DNA of 13,807 nucleotides. Source: PLA5 sp040901705. Its GTDB lineage: Bacteria > Planctomycetota > Planctomycetia > Pirellulales > PLA5. Position numbers and translations under genes: made by a program. Where the stretch lies: assembly GCA_040901705.1 (NCBI GenBank), contig JBBDYI010000322.1, positions 1 to 13,807 on the forward strand, written 5' to 3'. Positions 6,577 through 13,269 of this stretch are shown here, one piece after another. Under the pieces are notes generated by a model, which saw only the letters and a list, made by a program, of their open reading frames with translations, was not told where the DNA came from and did no database searches. Within the stretch, counting starts at the first letter, position 1, and each line of letters starts with the position of its first letter.

Positions 6577-7062
6577 ATGGCCACGACCGGCGAATTCATC
6601 CTCGGCGAGTTTCCCCGCACGCTCGACGAGCGATTCCGCGTGGCGATTCCCGCCGAGTTGGCGACGCCGCTGGTGGCCGACGGTCGCGAGTGCATTTTGG
6701 CGAAAGAACGTCCCGGCTGTTTGAGTTTGTGGAACGCCAAGCTCTGGCGGACGCGGCTCGACAGCGGCGTCGAACTGGTCAAAGGAAAGATGCGAGCCGG
6801 CAAGTTGGAGGGCCGGTTGGAACAGGTGCAGTTGCTCGGCCGACTGCTCTCGACGCGACACAAGCAAGTCGAACTCGGCGACCGTGGCCGGCTGCTAATC
6901 CCCGACGGCTTCCGCGAGTTCCTCAACGCCGAACCCGGCACCGAAGTCCTGCTAGTCGGCGCGGCCGTCTGCGTAGAAATCTGGACGCCCGCAAGTTGGC
7001 GAACCCACCTCGAATCTCACATGACCGACTTCCCCAAACTATTCGACGACCTGTCGAGTTAG
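6577..7062 (+). CDS. mraZ: MraZ-family transcriptional regulator, outside any division cluster
   Basis: A 161-residue protein with the two tandem SpoVT/AbrB-like halves of MraZ. The first half reads GEFPRTLDERFRVAIPAEL at residues 10-28. The second half reads VELGDRGRLLIPDGFREFL near residues 97-115 and is followed by VLLVGAAVCVEIWTPASW. The length fits the family. MraZ forms ring-shaped oligomers and binds DNA upstream of the division and cell wall cluster, which normally continues with rsmH and ftsL. Neither follows here: the next 900 bases are non-coding and the next gene is an oxidoreductase. Planctomycetes lack FtsZ and have a dispersed cluster, so this looks like a relic or redeployed regulator. 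No clear Shine-Dalgarno precedes the ATG (a GGAG at 6551 is too far). The family call is strong; the target is unknown. Confidence 0.88.
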   Translation: MATTGEFILGEFPRTLDERFRVAIPAELATPLVADGRECILAKERPGCLSLWNAKLWRTRLDSGVELVKGKMRAGKLEGRLEQVQLLGRLLSTRHKQVELGDRGRLLIPDGFREFLNAEPGTEVLLVGAAVCVEIWTPASWRTHLESHMTDFPKLFDDLSS

Positions 7063-7067
7063 CCGCC

Positions 7068-7097
7068 CCAGCCCCGAATCCCGAATCCCGCTCCCCA
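7068..7097. repeat. C-rich heptamer repeat after mraZ
   Basis: Starting six bases after the mraZ stop, the sequence steps in sevens: AGCCCCG, AATCCCG, AATCCCG, CTCCCCA (7070-7097). The ten bases CCAGCCCCGA at 7068-7077 recur exactly at 9349-9358 before fabH, so the two tracts look related. Confidence 0.5.
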
Positions 7098-7297
7098 ATT
7101 CAACGCCCTGCCGCGATACAAGAAAAGCGCATCCGCACCGTCCGCGTTTCCCCCAACCGTTGTCACCCGGTCGGGATGCAAGTCACCAAGGACGGGGCCA
7201 TGTGGCATGGATGCCCACTTTTCGCGTTCCGGCAGGGCGTTGTTATTCTGCTCCGCCCGGCCAATGCCCGCGCACCCGTAGGCGTTCCTTGCTAGCC

Positions 7298-7373
7298 GGC
7301 CACCGCGCCGCGTGTCGGCCTTGTTTCGTGCTCGCCAACGGCGTAGGCTACTTCGCTTGCATTGGCGGTGGCC
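7298..7373. repeat. 76-base inverted repeat element
   Basis: GGCCACCGC (7298-7306) and GCGGTGGCC (7365-7373) are perfect nine-base reverse complements around a 58-base loop, which itself contains a small hairpin, CGCC-AAC-GGCG (7333-7343). There is no T-run on either side. This has the shape of an intergenic REP-like or miniature repeat; whether it is repeated in the genome cannot be seen here. Confidence 0.5.
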
Positions 7374-7499
7374 TGTCGCCCTTGCCGTTGGGGAAAACAA
7401 CGAAACAAGACTCGCAGCTTGCAATTAGTTCGCCGAATTCCTATTCGAGTAACCGATTAGGCGATCGAAGCGAACCGCGAATTACACGGATAGCCTAGC

Positions 7500-7514
7500 G
7501 CGGCCGTAGGCCGC
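7500..7514. repeat. GCGGCC-GTA-GGCCGC palindrome
   Basis: A perfect inverted repeat of six bases with a three-base centre. Its core GTAGG matches other short GTAGG words in the same spacer. No function is evident. Confidence 0.45.
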
Positions 7515-7601
7515 AACCAAAGCTGTTCCGAAAAATCGTTGAAGTACGGCGACTTGTCGCAGCCAATGGCCGTGAGCGAAAAACGAGCGGGTACTTTTTT
7601 T

Positions 7602-7750
7602 AACGCAGAGGCCGCAGAGGTTTCGCAGAGGATTCGCGGAGGGCGCAGAGAAGAACTGACGTCGCCGCCGTCACGTGGCGTGCGCTGGGGCGAGCCGCCA
7701 GGGAGCGATTGCTCTGCGTCCTCTGCGCGGCCCTCCGCGTACTCTGCGTT
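7602..7750. repeat. CGCAGAG inverted-repeat element
   Basis: The left half (7602-7650) carries five CGCAGAG/CGCGGAG units starting at 7604, 7613, 7624, 7635 and 7644. The right half (7712-7750) carries four inverted units, CTCTGCG/CTCCGCG, starting at 7712, 7721, 7733 and 7742. The whole starts with AACGCAGAG and ends with CTCTGCGTT. The halves are imperfect reverse complements about 40-49 bases long around a roughly 60-base loop. A seven-T run (7595-7601) precedes it and GAAAA follows, so a transcript in either direction could fold into a long stem followed or preceded by a T or A tract. No gene lies inside. Confidence 0.75.
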
Positions 7751-7868
7751 GAAAACGAACCAACTCAAATTTGCGCAAGCGAGCAAGAAACTGCGCAATA
7801 GCAATACGGATGTCTATCGAGCAACTGGGTCGCGTTACTAACACGTCGGAAGCAATCGCATCGGCGAA

Positions 7869-7898
7869 CTCCGTGTGATCCGTGGCCGACGCTCCGTG
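7869..7898. repeat. CTCCGTG-type repeat units upstream of the oxidoreductase
   Basis: CTCCGTG (7869-7875), ATCCGTG (7878-7884) and CTCCGTG (7892-7898) are the reverse complement of the CACGGAG/CACGGAT word found after the next gene (9101-9140). A lone CACGGAT also lies at 7485-7491. Confidence 0.5.
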
Positions 7899-7939
7899 GT
7901 CGATACTTCACACGATCAAGCTGTCACCCATTCGATATT

Positions 7940-7958
7940 CTCAGTTTCCGAAACTCAG
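7940..7958. promoter_or_regulatory. Palindrome abutting the oxidoreductase start
   Basis: AGTTTC-C-GAAACT (7943-7955) is a perfect inverted repeat with a one-base centre; the outer CT/AG bases extend it to 19 bases with one mismatched pair. It ends three bases before the ATG at 7962. It could be an operator or a start-site hairpin. No Shine-Dalgarno is seen here. Confidence 0.4.
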
Positions 7959-7961
7959 CTC

Positions 7962-9071
7962 ATGCCTGCTTCTTTACAGCCCATCCGCGTTGGCATCATC
8001 GGCGCCGGAGCGGTTAGCGATTATCACCATGTGCCGGGCATTCGGCTCGATGCTCGCTGCGTCCTCTCCGCGGTTTGCGATACCAGCGAAGAGCTGCTGG
8101 CGAAGCGCAGGACTGAGTGGAACGTCGAGCGAACGACGACCGATCCGCTGGAGCTTTGCCGCGGCGACGACGTCGACGCCGTGGTCATCGCCACGCCCAA
8201 CTTCACTCATCGGACGATCGCCGTCGAAGCGGCCAATCACGGCAAGCACGTGATGTGCGAAAAGCCGCTCGGCCTCAACGGGGCCGACGTGCAGGAAATG
8301 TACGACGCGGCGCGAAAGAACAAGGTCGTCCACATGACCGCGTTCACCTATCGATTCGCGCCGTCGATGCGGTATCTCGCCCATTTGCTCGCCAGCGGGT
8401 CGCTCGGCACGCCGCGCCATTTCCGCAGCCAGCGGTTCCTCGACTGGCCGGAAACAAGCTGGGGCTGGCGTCAGTATAAAGCCACGGCCGGCGCAGGCGA
8501 TCTGTTCGACATGACGATCCATCGCTTGGACTTTGCGATGAATCTGTGCGGGCCGCTGTCCCGCGTTTGCGGAGCCGTGGCGCGATTCGTGCCGCGCGAC
8601 AAGACGAAAGAAGGCAAGGATTGCCCGCCGTCGGAAGTCGACGACTGGTCGGCGCTCATCGGCGAGTTTCGCGACGGCGCTGTCGGCGTGTGGGAAGGGA
8701 CGACGCTAGCCAAAGGCTATCACCGCGGCGGTTTCGGCCACGAATGGGCGGAAATCAACGCCTCGGATGGCTCGGCCGTCTATCAATTGCACGAGCCGAA
8801 TACGATTCTGCTCGGCAAATCCGGCGAAGATCTGCACGCGGTGCCGGTACCCAGCGAGTTCCTCAAGCCGCCAGGCAGCCCGCGAGACCCAACTGAGGGT
8901 GAACCGGCGACAGTTTTCCGTTACGATTTGATGTGGGAATTCGTCTCCGCGATCGTCGAAGGCCGCGAGGCCGTGCCAAGTTTTCGCGACGGCCTCAATG
9001 CCCAGTTGGTCGCCGACGCGGTGCTCAAGTCGCACGAAGAGCGGCAATGGGTGGAATTGGAGTTGGAGTGA
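7962..9071 (+). CDS. Gfo/Idh/MocA-family NAD(P)-dependent oxidoreductase
   Basis: A 369-residue enzyme. The N-terminal Rossmann fold shows GIIGAG at residues 11-16 and D40 at the end of the second strand. The family signature CEKPLGLN follows at 99-106 (E100, K101, P102), and the active-site motif GDLFDMTIH at 179-187 has the G-x3-D-x3-H spacing, with H187 the likely catalytic base. The C-terminal half is the usual substrate and dimer domain. Members oxidise or reduce sugars, inositols and amino sugars; the substrate here is not predictable. No signal peptide is seen, so it should be cytoplasmic. ATG 7962 is preferred over the GTG at 7875, because the 29 residues between them have no family similarity and their DNA consists of repeat units. 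It stands alone between two repeat-rich spacers, with no linked transporter or sugar isomerase. Confidence 0.92.
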   Translation: MPASLQPIRVGIIGAGAVSDYHHVPGIRLDARCVLSAVCDTSEELLAKRRTEWNVERTTTDPLELCRGDDVDAVVIATPNFTHRTIAVEAANHGKHVMCEKPLGLNGADVQEMYDAARKNKVVHMTAFTYRFAPSMRYLAHLLASGSLGTPRHFRSQRFLDWPETSWGWRQYKATAGAGDLFDMTIHRLDFAMNLCGPLSRVCGAVARFVPRDKTKEGKDCPPSEVDDWSALIGEFRDGAVGVWEGTTLAKGYHRGGFGHEWAEINASDGSAVYQLHEPNTILLGKSGEDLHAVPVPSEFLKPPGSPRDPTEGEPATVFRYDLMWEFVSAIVEGREAVPSFRDGLNAQLVADAVLKSHEERQWVELELE

Positions 9072-9100
9072 TGTTGCGCGAGTCGCGCGGTTTGCTTAAC

Positions 9101-9140
9101 CACAGAGAGGACACGGAGGGGGAGCACGGAGGGCACGCAG
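9101..9140. repeat. CACGGAG-type repeat units downstream of the oxidoreductase
   Basis: CACAGAG (9101-9107), CACGGAG (9112-9118), CACGGAG (9125-9131) and CACGCAG (9134-9140) run in one direction, 9-13 bases apart. They oppose the CTCCGTG units before the gene (7869-7898) and resemble the CGCAGAG element at 7602-7750. Confidence 0.6.
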
Positions 9141-9146
9141 GAGCAA

Positions 9147-9300
<154 letters not shown>

Positions 9301-9343
9301 AATCTCTCCGTTCGCCGCGTTCGATAGCATCGTCGATGCCGAA

Positions 9344-9386
9344 CCCCCCCAGCCCCGAGCCCCAACAGTCCCCAACCCCCGCCCCC
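9344..9386 (-). promoter_or_regulatory. C-tract region abutting fabH (G-quadruplex-capable on the minus strand)
   Basis: Six C-runs of four or more lie in 43 bases: 9344-9350, 9353-9356, 9360-9363, 9370-9373, 9376-9380 and 9382-9386. The minus strand therefore has six G-runs with loops of one to six bases, more than the four needed for a quadruplex. The tract ends two bases before the fabH ATG and takes the place of any Shine-Dalgarno. Its heptamers (AGCCCCG, AGCCCCA) relate it to the tract after mraZ. Confidence 0.45.
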
Positions 9387-9388
9387 TC

Positions 9389-10408
9389 ATGGCCGCTGAC
9401 ATCGAACTTCGACGGCACTCCCCTGTTCGCCGGTTGACCGGCGTGCGGTTGGTGGCGACGGGAAGTTACGTTCCGGAGCAGATCGTAACGAACGCTGATC
9501 TGGCCGCGTTGGGGTTCGACGAAGAGTGGATCGTCCAGCGGACCGGCATTCGGGAGCGGCGATTTGCTCCGCCGGAAATGGCCACCAGCGACGTGGCCAC
9601 CGAGGCGGCGCGGCGGTGTATGGAAGCGGCCGACGTGAAGCCAGCGGACATCGACCTCGTGATTCTCGGCACGTACTCGGCCGATATGCCCGTGCCCGCT
9701 TCGGCGTGCCGCGTGCAGGACAACCTCGGAATCTCCGCCGCGGCGTTCGACGTGCAAGCAGCCTGCGCCGGCTTCATGTATTCGCTCGTCACCGCCTCGC
9801 AATTCGTCGTCGCGGGCACGAGCCAGTTGGCGCTGGTGATGGGCGCCGACTGCAACAGCCGGGCAATCAACCCCGACGACAAGAAGACCTATCCGCTGTT
9901 CGGCGACGGCGGCGGCGCCGTGCTGCTATCGAAAGGAACCGACGAGCAAGGGCTGCTCGCCTATACGCTCGGTTCCGATGGCGCCGGCCGCGATCTGCTC
10001 TGTCGGCCGATGGGCGGGTCGCGGATTCCGCCCAGCCAAGAGGCAATGGCCCGCGGCGATCAATATCTCTATATGAACGGCCGGCCCGTGTTCAAGTGGG
10101 CCGTGCGACTGTTGGACGAAACGATTCATGCCGTGCTCGACCGCGCGCAGTTGACGCTCGACGACATCGACCTGTTCGTGATGCACCAGGCAAACCGGCG
10201 GATCCTCGACGCCGCCGCCGAAGCGATGGACATCGATCCACATAAGGTCGCGATCAACGTCGACCGCTACGGCAACACGTCGGCCGGCAGCATTCCGCTG
10301 ACGCTCGATGAAGCCCATCGAGCCGGCCGCGTCGGACCGGGCAGCCGCCTCTGCTTAAGCGGCTTCGGCGCGGGGTTGTCCTGGGGAACGGCGATTTGGC
10401 AGTGGTGA
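9389..10408 (+). CDS. fabH: Beta-ketoacyl-ACP synthase III
   Basis: A 339-residue thiolase-fold enzyme that condenses an acyl-CoA, classically acetyl-CoA, with malonyl-ACP to start fatty-acid synthesis in the cytoplasm. The Cys-His-Asn triad is present: C126 in DVQAACAGF, H266 in FVMHQANRRI and N296 in YGNTSAGS. The FGDGGGAV motif (171-178) and the final GAGLSWGTAIWQW are also typical. ATG 9389 is chosen because the family begins near here (VRLVATGSYVPEQIVTN at residues 19-35); an earlier in-frame ATG at 9224 would translate through the inverted heptamers and the C-tract. The usual partners plsX, fabD, fabG and acpP are not adjacent, so this could be a second fabH-type enzyme serving another acyl product. 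The stop codon overlaps a small hairpin (TGGTG 10403-10407, CACCA 10413-10417) that may help end transcription. Confidence 0.92.
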   Translation: MAADIELRRHSPVRRLTGVRLVATGSYVPEQIVTNADLAALGFDEEWIVQRTGIRERRFAPPEMATSDVATEAARRCMEAADVKPADIDLVILGTYSADMPVPASACRVQDNLGISAAAFDVQAACAGFMYSLVTASQFVVAGTSQLALVMGADCNSRAINPDDKKTYPLFGDGGGAVLLSKGTDEQGLLAYTLGSDGAGRDLLCRPMGGSRIPPSQEAMARGDQYLYMNGRPVFKWAVRLLDETIHAVLDRAQLTLDDIDLFVMHQANRRILDAAAEAMDIDPHKVAINVDRYGNTSAGSIPLTLDEAHRAGRVGPGSRLCLSGFGAGLSWGTAIWQW

Positions 10409-10531
10409 ATTCCACCAATTTGGCCCCATTCGACCGTTGGAGCCGAGCATTCGCCGCGATGTCCGGCTATCGTGGAAGGCCGGTCGAATCTTGCGGCTGG
10501 GCCAATGTCGCTACGATTTGTTCTGCAACGA

Positions 10532-10563
10532 GAATCTTGGAGTTCACGAATCTTGGAGTACAC
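10532..10563 (+). promoter_or_regulatory. Tandem duplication of the ribosome-binding region before the GH16 gene
   Basis: GAATCTTGGAGTTCAC (10532-10547) is followed at once by GAATCTTGGAGTACAC (10548-10563), a 16-base tandem duplication with one mismatch. Each copy contains TTGGAG. The second GGAG (10555-10558) sits six bases before the ATG at 10565, an ideal spacing; the first is 22 bases away and too far to serve that ATG directly. Confidence 0.7.
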
Positions 10564-10564
10564 G

Positions 10565-11386
10565 ATGACGCGAAGCGCTTATTCATGGGCAATGGTTGCG
10601 GTGCTGGTCGGCGCGGGCGTGGGAACTGCCTGTGCCGAAGAAAGCGACAAGTGGAAACTCGTGTGGAGCGATGAATTTACCGGCTCGTCGCTCGACTATG
10701 CGAAGTGGGGCGTCGACGTCAATGCGTTCGGCGGCGGCAACGACGAGATGCAGCTCTATACCGATCGCCAGGAAAACGTCCGCGTCGAGGATGGAGCGCT
10801 GGTCATCGAGGCCCGCAAGGACAGCCCCGGCATCCAGGGAACCACGCGCGAGTATTCGTCGGGACGCGTGCGGACGAAGCATCGGGGCGATTGGAAATAT
10901 GGGCGGATGGAGGTGAAGGCGAAACTGCCCGACGGCGAAGGCATGTGGTCGGCGATCTGGATGATGCCGACGGAAGAGAAATATGGCGGCTGGGCGGCGA
11001 GCGGCGAAGTCGATATCGCCGAAATCAACGGCAAGTCGCCCGAAACAGTCCACCTGACGATCCATCACGGCGGTGGCTGGCCGAACAATCGCCAGTCGGG
11101 TGGCAAACACTCGCTGGCGAAGGGAAGTTTCAGCGACGACTTTCACGTCTACGCGATCGAGTGGGAAGAGAAATCGATCCGCTGGCTCGTCGATGGGAAA
11201 GAGGCGTACAAAGTCACCGAGTGGCAATCGACCGGCGGAGCGTACCCAGCGCCGTTCGATCAGCCGTTTCACCTCGTGCTGAATCTCGCCGTGGGTGGAC
11301 GTTTCGTGGGCCGGCCGAGCGACAAGACCGCGTTTCCGAAGAAGATGCTGGTCGACTACGTGCGAGTTTACCAGCCGCAAGAATAA
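10565..11386 (+). CDS. Secreted GH16 beta-glucanase, laminarinase-like
   Basis: A 273-residue exported enzyme. Residues 1-24 are a signal peptide, with a hydrophobic stretch and an Ala-Cys-Ala site before EESDKWKLVW. The catalytic core shows the GH16 motif GEVDIAE, with nucleophile E148, D150 and acid/base E153. The block from WGVDVNAF (about residue 48) through NVRVEDGALVIEARK (71-85), with YTD at 65-67, is typical of bacterial beta-1,3-glucanases, so laminarin-type glucan is the likely substrate; other GH16 activities such as agarase or carrageenase cannot be excluded. The domain ends in VDYVRVYQ and there is no carbohydrate-binding or anchoring module. ATG 10565 is supported by GGAG six bases upstream and by the signal peptide. 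A sulfatase gene follows after 119 bases in the same direction. Confidence 0.92.
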   Translation: MTRSAYSWAMVAVLVGAGVGTACAEESDKWKLVWSDEFTGSSLDYAKWGVDVNAFGGGNDEMQLYTDRQENVRVEDGALVIEARKDSPGIQGTTREYSSGRVRTKHRGDWKYGRMEVKAKLPDGEGMWSAIWMMPTEEKYGGWAASGEVDIAEINGKSPETVHLTIHHGGGWPNNRQSGGKHSLAKGSFSDDFHVYAIEWEEKSIRWLVDGKEAYKVTEWQSTGGAYPAPFDQPFHLVLNLAVGGRFVGRPSDKTAFPKKMLVDYVRVYQPQE

Positions 11387-11389
11387 CTA

Positions 11390-11422
11390 GCCGCCACGCC
11401 GCGAGTCGCCGCTAGCGGCGGC
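11390..11422. repeat. GC-rich palindrome between GH16 and sulfatase genes
   Basis: CGCCGCTAGCGGCG (11407-11420) is a perfect 14-base palindrome. GCCGCC (11390-11395) can alternatively pair with GGCGGC (11417-11422). It begins four bases after the GH16 stop and has no T-run, so it might slow or process a shared transcript more than end it. Confidence 0.4.
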
Positions 11423-11505
11423 GAAGTTTGCAGCGCGACGAAGCTGCGAATAAATTGAGGCTACCCGCCATTTCAACAGACTTCCAACCACTGTGGATTC
11501 TCGCG

Positions 11506-13155
11506 ATGCCATTCTCAACGACGATTCGCGTCACCGCCGTTCGCATTCTCCTTCGCACCGTCGTGCCGATCATAGCCTGCGTAGCGATGTTTGCGGCGTT
11601 CGGCCCGTTCGCCGCGAGCGCCGCAAGCGCCGCCGACGCCAAACGCCCCAACATCGTGTTCATCTTTTCCGACGATCACGCTTACCAGGCGATTAGCGCG
11701 TACGACTCGAAGCTGCTCGACACGCCGAACATCGACCGTCTGGCCAACGAAGGCGTGCGGTTCGACCGCTGTGTGGTGACGAATTCCATCTGCGGCCCGG
11801 CCCGCGCGGTGATCCTCACCGGCAAGTATTCGCACCTCAACGGTTTCTACAACAACAGCAACAGTCGCTTCGACGGCTCGCAAACGACGTTTCCCAAACT
11901 GCTGCAAAAAGCCGGGTATCAAACCGCCATCATCGGCAAGTGGCACCTCGTCACCGATCCGACCGGCTTCGACTATTGGGACATCCTGCCGGGCCAGGGA
12001 CAGTACTACAATCCGCCGATGATCCGCATGGGCCAGCGTCTGCGGCGCGAGGGCTACACCACCGACATCATCACCGACCTGTCGCTCGACTGGCTCAAGC
12101 AGCGCGACCCGAACAAGCCGTTCCTGCTGATGTGCCAGCACAAAGCGCCGCACCGCGAATGGTCGCCGAATCTCAAGTACCTCGGCCACGACAACGACCG
12201 CCCGTATCCGGAACCGCCGACACTGTTCGATGATTACGAAGGCCGCGGCAAGGCCGAAAAAACGCAGGACATGACGATCGAAAAAACCATGAACGCGCTC
12301 GACAACAAGCTCAACACGCCCGGCGCGATGACGCCCGAACAGCGCAAGGTGTGGGACGCCTACTACGAGCCGCGCAACGAAAAATTCCGCCAGGTGAAGC
12401 TCGAAGGCAAGGATCTCATCCGCTGGCGCTACAACCGCTACATGCACGACTATCTTGGCTGCATCAAATCGGTCGATGAAAGCGTCGGCCGTGTGCTCGA
12501 CTACCTGAAAGAAGCCGGCCTGGACGAAAACACGATCGTCGTCTACTCCTCCGATCAAGGTTTCTACCTCGGCGAGCACGGCTGGTTCGACAAGCGATGG
12601 ATCTTCGAGGAATCGCTCCGCACGCCGCTGCTCGTGCGCTGGCCGGGCGTCACGAAGGCGGGCACGACCAACAAGGATCTCGTGTCCAACGTCGACTTCG
12701 CGCAAACATTCCTCGCCGCCGCCGGCGTCGATGCCCCGGCCGACATGCAAGGCCGCAGCCTCGTCCCGGTGCTCAAGGGCGAGACGCCCAGCGACTGGCG
12801 AAAGAGCTTCTATTATCACTACTATGAGTTCCCCGGCCCGCACAGCGTTCGCAAGCATTACGGCGTGGTGACCGACCGCTACAAGCTGGTCCGATTTTAC
12901 GAACCCGACGTGAACTATACGGAGCTGTTTGACCTCAAGACCGACCCGCAAGAAATGCGCAGCGTCTACGGCGAGGCGGACTATTCCACCGTTCAAGCCG
13001 ATCTCGAAAAAGAACTCGCCCGACTGCGTACGGAGCTAAAGGTGCCCGACGAAGACGCGGCTGAGTCGATTATCGGGCCCACCCGGCCCCGGCAGCCCCC
13101 GCGCCAGCAGCCCCCCCGCCAGCAGCAGCCGCGGACGAGCGTGCCAAAAACTTGA
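11506..13155 (+). CDS. Secreted S1-family (formylglycine) sulfatase
   Basis: A 549-residue exported sulfatase. Residues 1 to about 42 form a long signal peptide (IIACVAMFAAFGPFAASAA). Calcium ligands D56 and D57 sit in FIFSDDHAY. The maturation motif is CGPAR (96-100): C96 would become formylglycine, with CxPxR intact and Ala in place of the common Ser. K107 and H110 (GKYSH), K145 and H147 (GKWH), and SSDQGFYLGEHGW (348-360) with D350 and H358 complete the active-site set. The SICGPARAVILTGKYSHLNGF stretch recalls the S1_11 group of N-acetylglucosamine-6-sulfatase type, but subfamily and substrate are uncertain. The last 25 residues are a Pro/Arg/Gln repeat tail (RQPPRQQPPRQQQPR). ATG 11506 gives the signal peptide; the in-frame ATG at 11428 would add 26 residues before it. 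No formylglycine-generating enzyme gene is present in the window. Confidence 0.93.
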   Translation: MPFSTTIRVTAVRILLRTVVPIIACVAMFAAFGPFAASAASAADAKRPNIVFIFSDDHAYQAISAYDSKLLDTPNIDRLANEGVRFDRCVVTNSICGPARAVILTGKYSHLNGFYNNSNSRFDGSQTTFPKLLQKAGYQTAIIGKWHLVTDPTGFDYWDILPGQGQYYNPPMIRMGQRLRREGYTTDIITDLSLDWLKQRDPNKPFLLMCQHKAPHREWSPNLKYLGHDNDRPYPEPPTLFDDYEGRGKAEKTQDMTIEKTMNALDNKLNTPGAMTPEQRKVWDAYYEPRNEKFRQVKLEGKDLIRWRYNRYMHDYLGCIKSVDESVGRVLDYLKEAGLDENTIVVYSSDQGFYLGEHGWFDKRWIFEESLRTPLLVRWPGVTKAGTTNKDLVSNVDFAQTFLAAAGVDAPADMQGRSLVPVLKGETPSDWRKSFYYHYYEFPGPHSVRKHYGVVTDRYKLVRFYEPDVNYTELFDLKTDPQEMRSVYGEADYSTVQADLEKELARLRTELKVPDEDAAESIIGPTRPRQPPRQQPPRQQQPRTSVPKT

Positions 13156-13213
13156 GAAATTCGTGGCGGGTCACGGCGCTCGTTTGCGGTAATCCAGTAG
13201 ACGAGCCAATTAC

Positions 13214-13238
13214 ACCGCGGAAATCGAACTTTCGCGGT
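13214..13238. promoter_or_regulatory. Inverted repeat between the sulfatase and the small secreted protein
   Basis: ACCGCG, a bulged G, and AAA (13214-13223) pair with TTTCGCGGT (13230-13238) around a six-base loop: nine pairs with one bulge. It lies 31 bases before the next ATG and has no T-run. It may be the sulfatase transcript end, or a leader hairpin or operator for the small gene. Confidence 0.4.
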
Positions 13239-13269
13239 CCCACCCAAGCGCCGTAACAGGAGTCCCGCC

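Larger units (their letters stand above)
7063..7961. other. Repeat-rich non-coding region between mraZ and the oxidoreductase
   Basis: About 900 bases without a credible gene. The short open frames are composed of repeats. It contains, in order, a C-rich heptamer run, a long inverted repeat (7298-7373), a 15-base palindrome (7500-7514), a 149-base inverted-repeat element (7602-7750), CTCCGTG-like units (7869-7898), and a palindrome just before the next gene. The motif CGTAGG recurs at 7277, 7342 and 7505. I recognise no transposase remnant or RNA gene. Confidence 0.65.

Noticed and set aside
7539..7841. 100-residue plus-strand frame in the spacer after mraZ
   Set aside because: Much of it is the CGCAGAG inverted-repeat element; no start signal or protein features.
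7869..9140. Oxidoreductase as a transposon cargo
   Set aside because: The flanking units are short and variable, no transposase or target duplication is visible, so only the repeat bracketing is reported.
10482..10500. GGTCGAATC resembling a tRNA T-loop
   Set aside because: No acceptor stem, anticodon arm or matching flanks can be drawn around it.
11515..12996. 493-residue open frame on the minus strand
   Set aside because: It lies antisense to the sulfatase with its full active-site set; no domain of its own.
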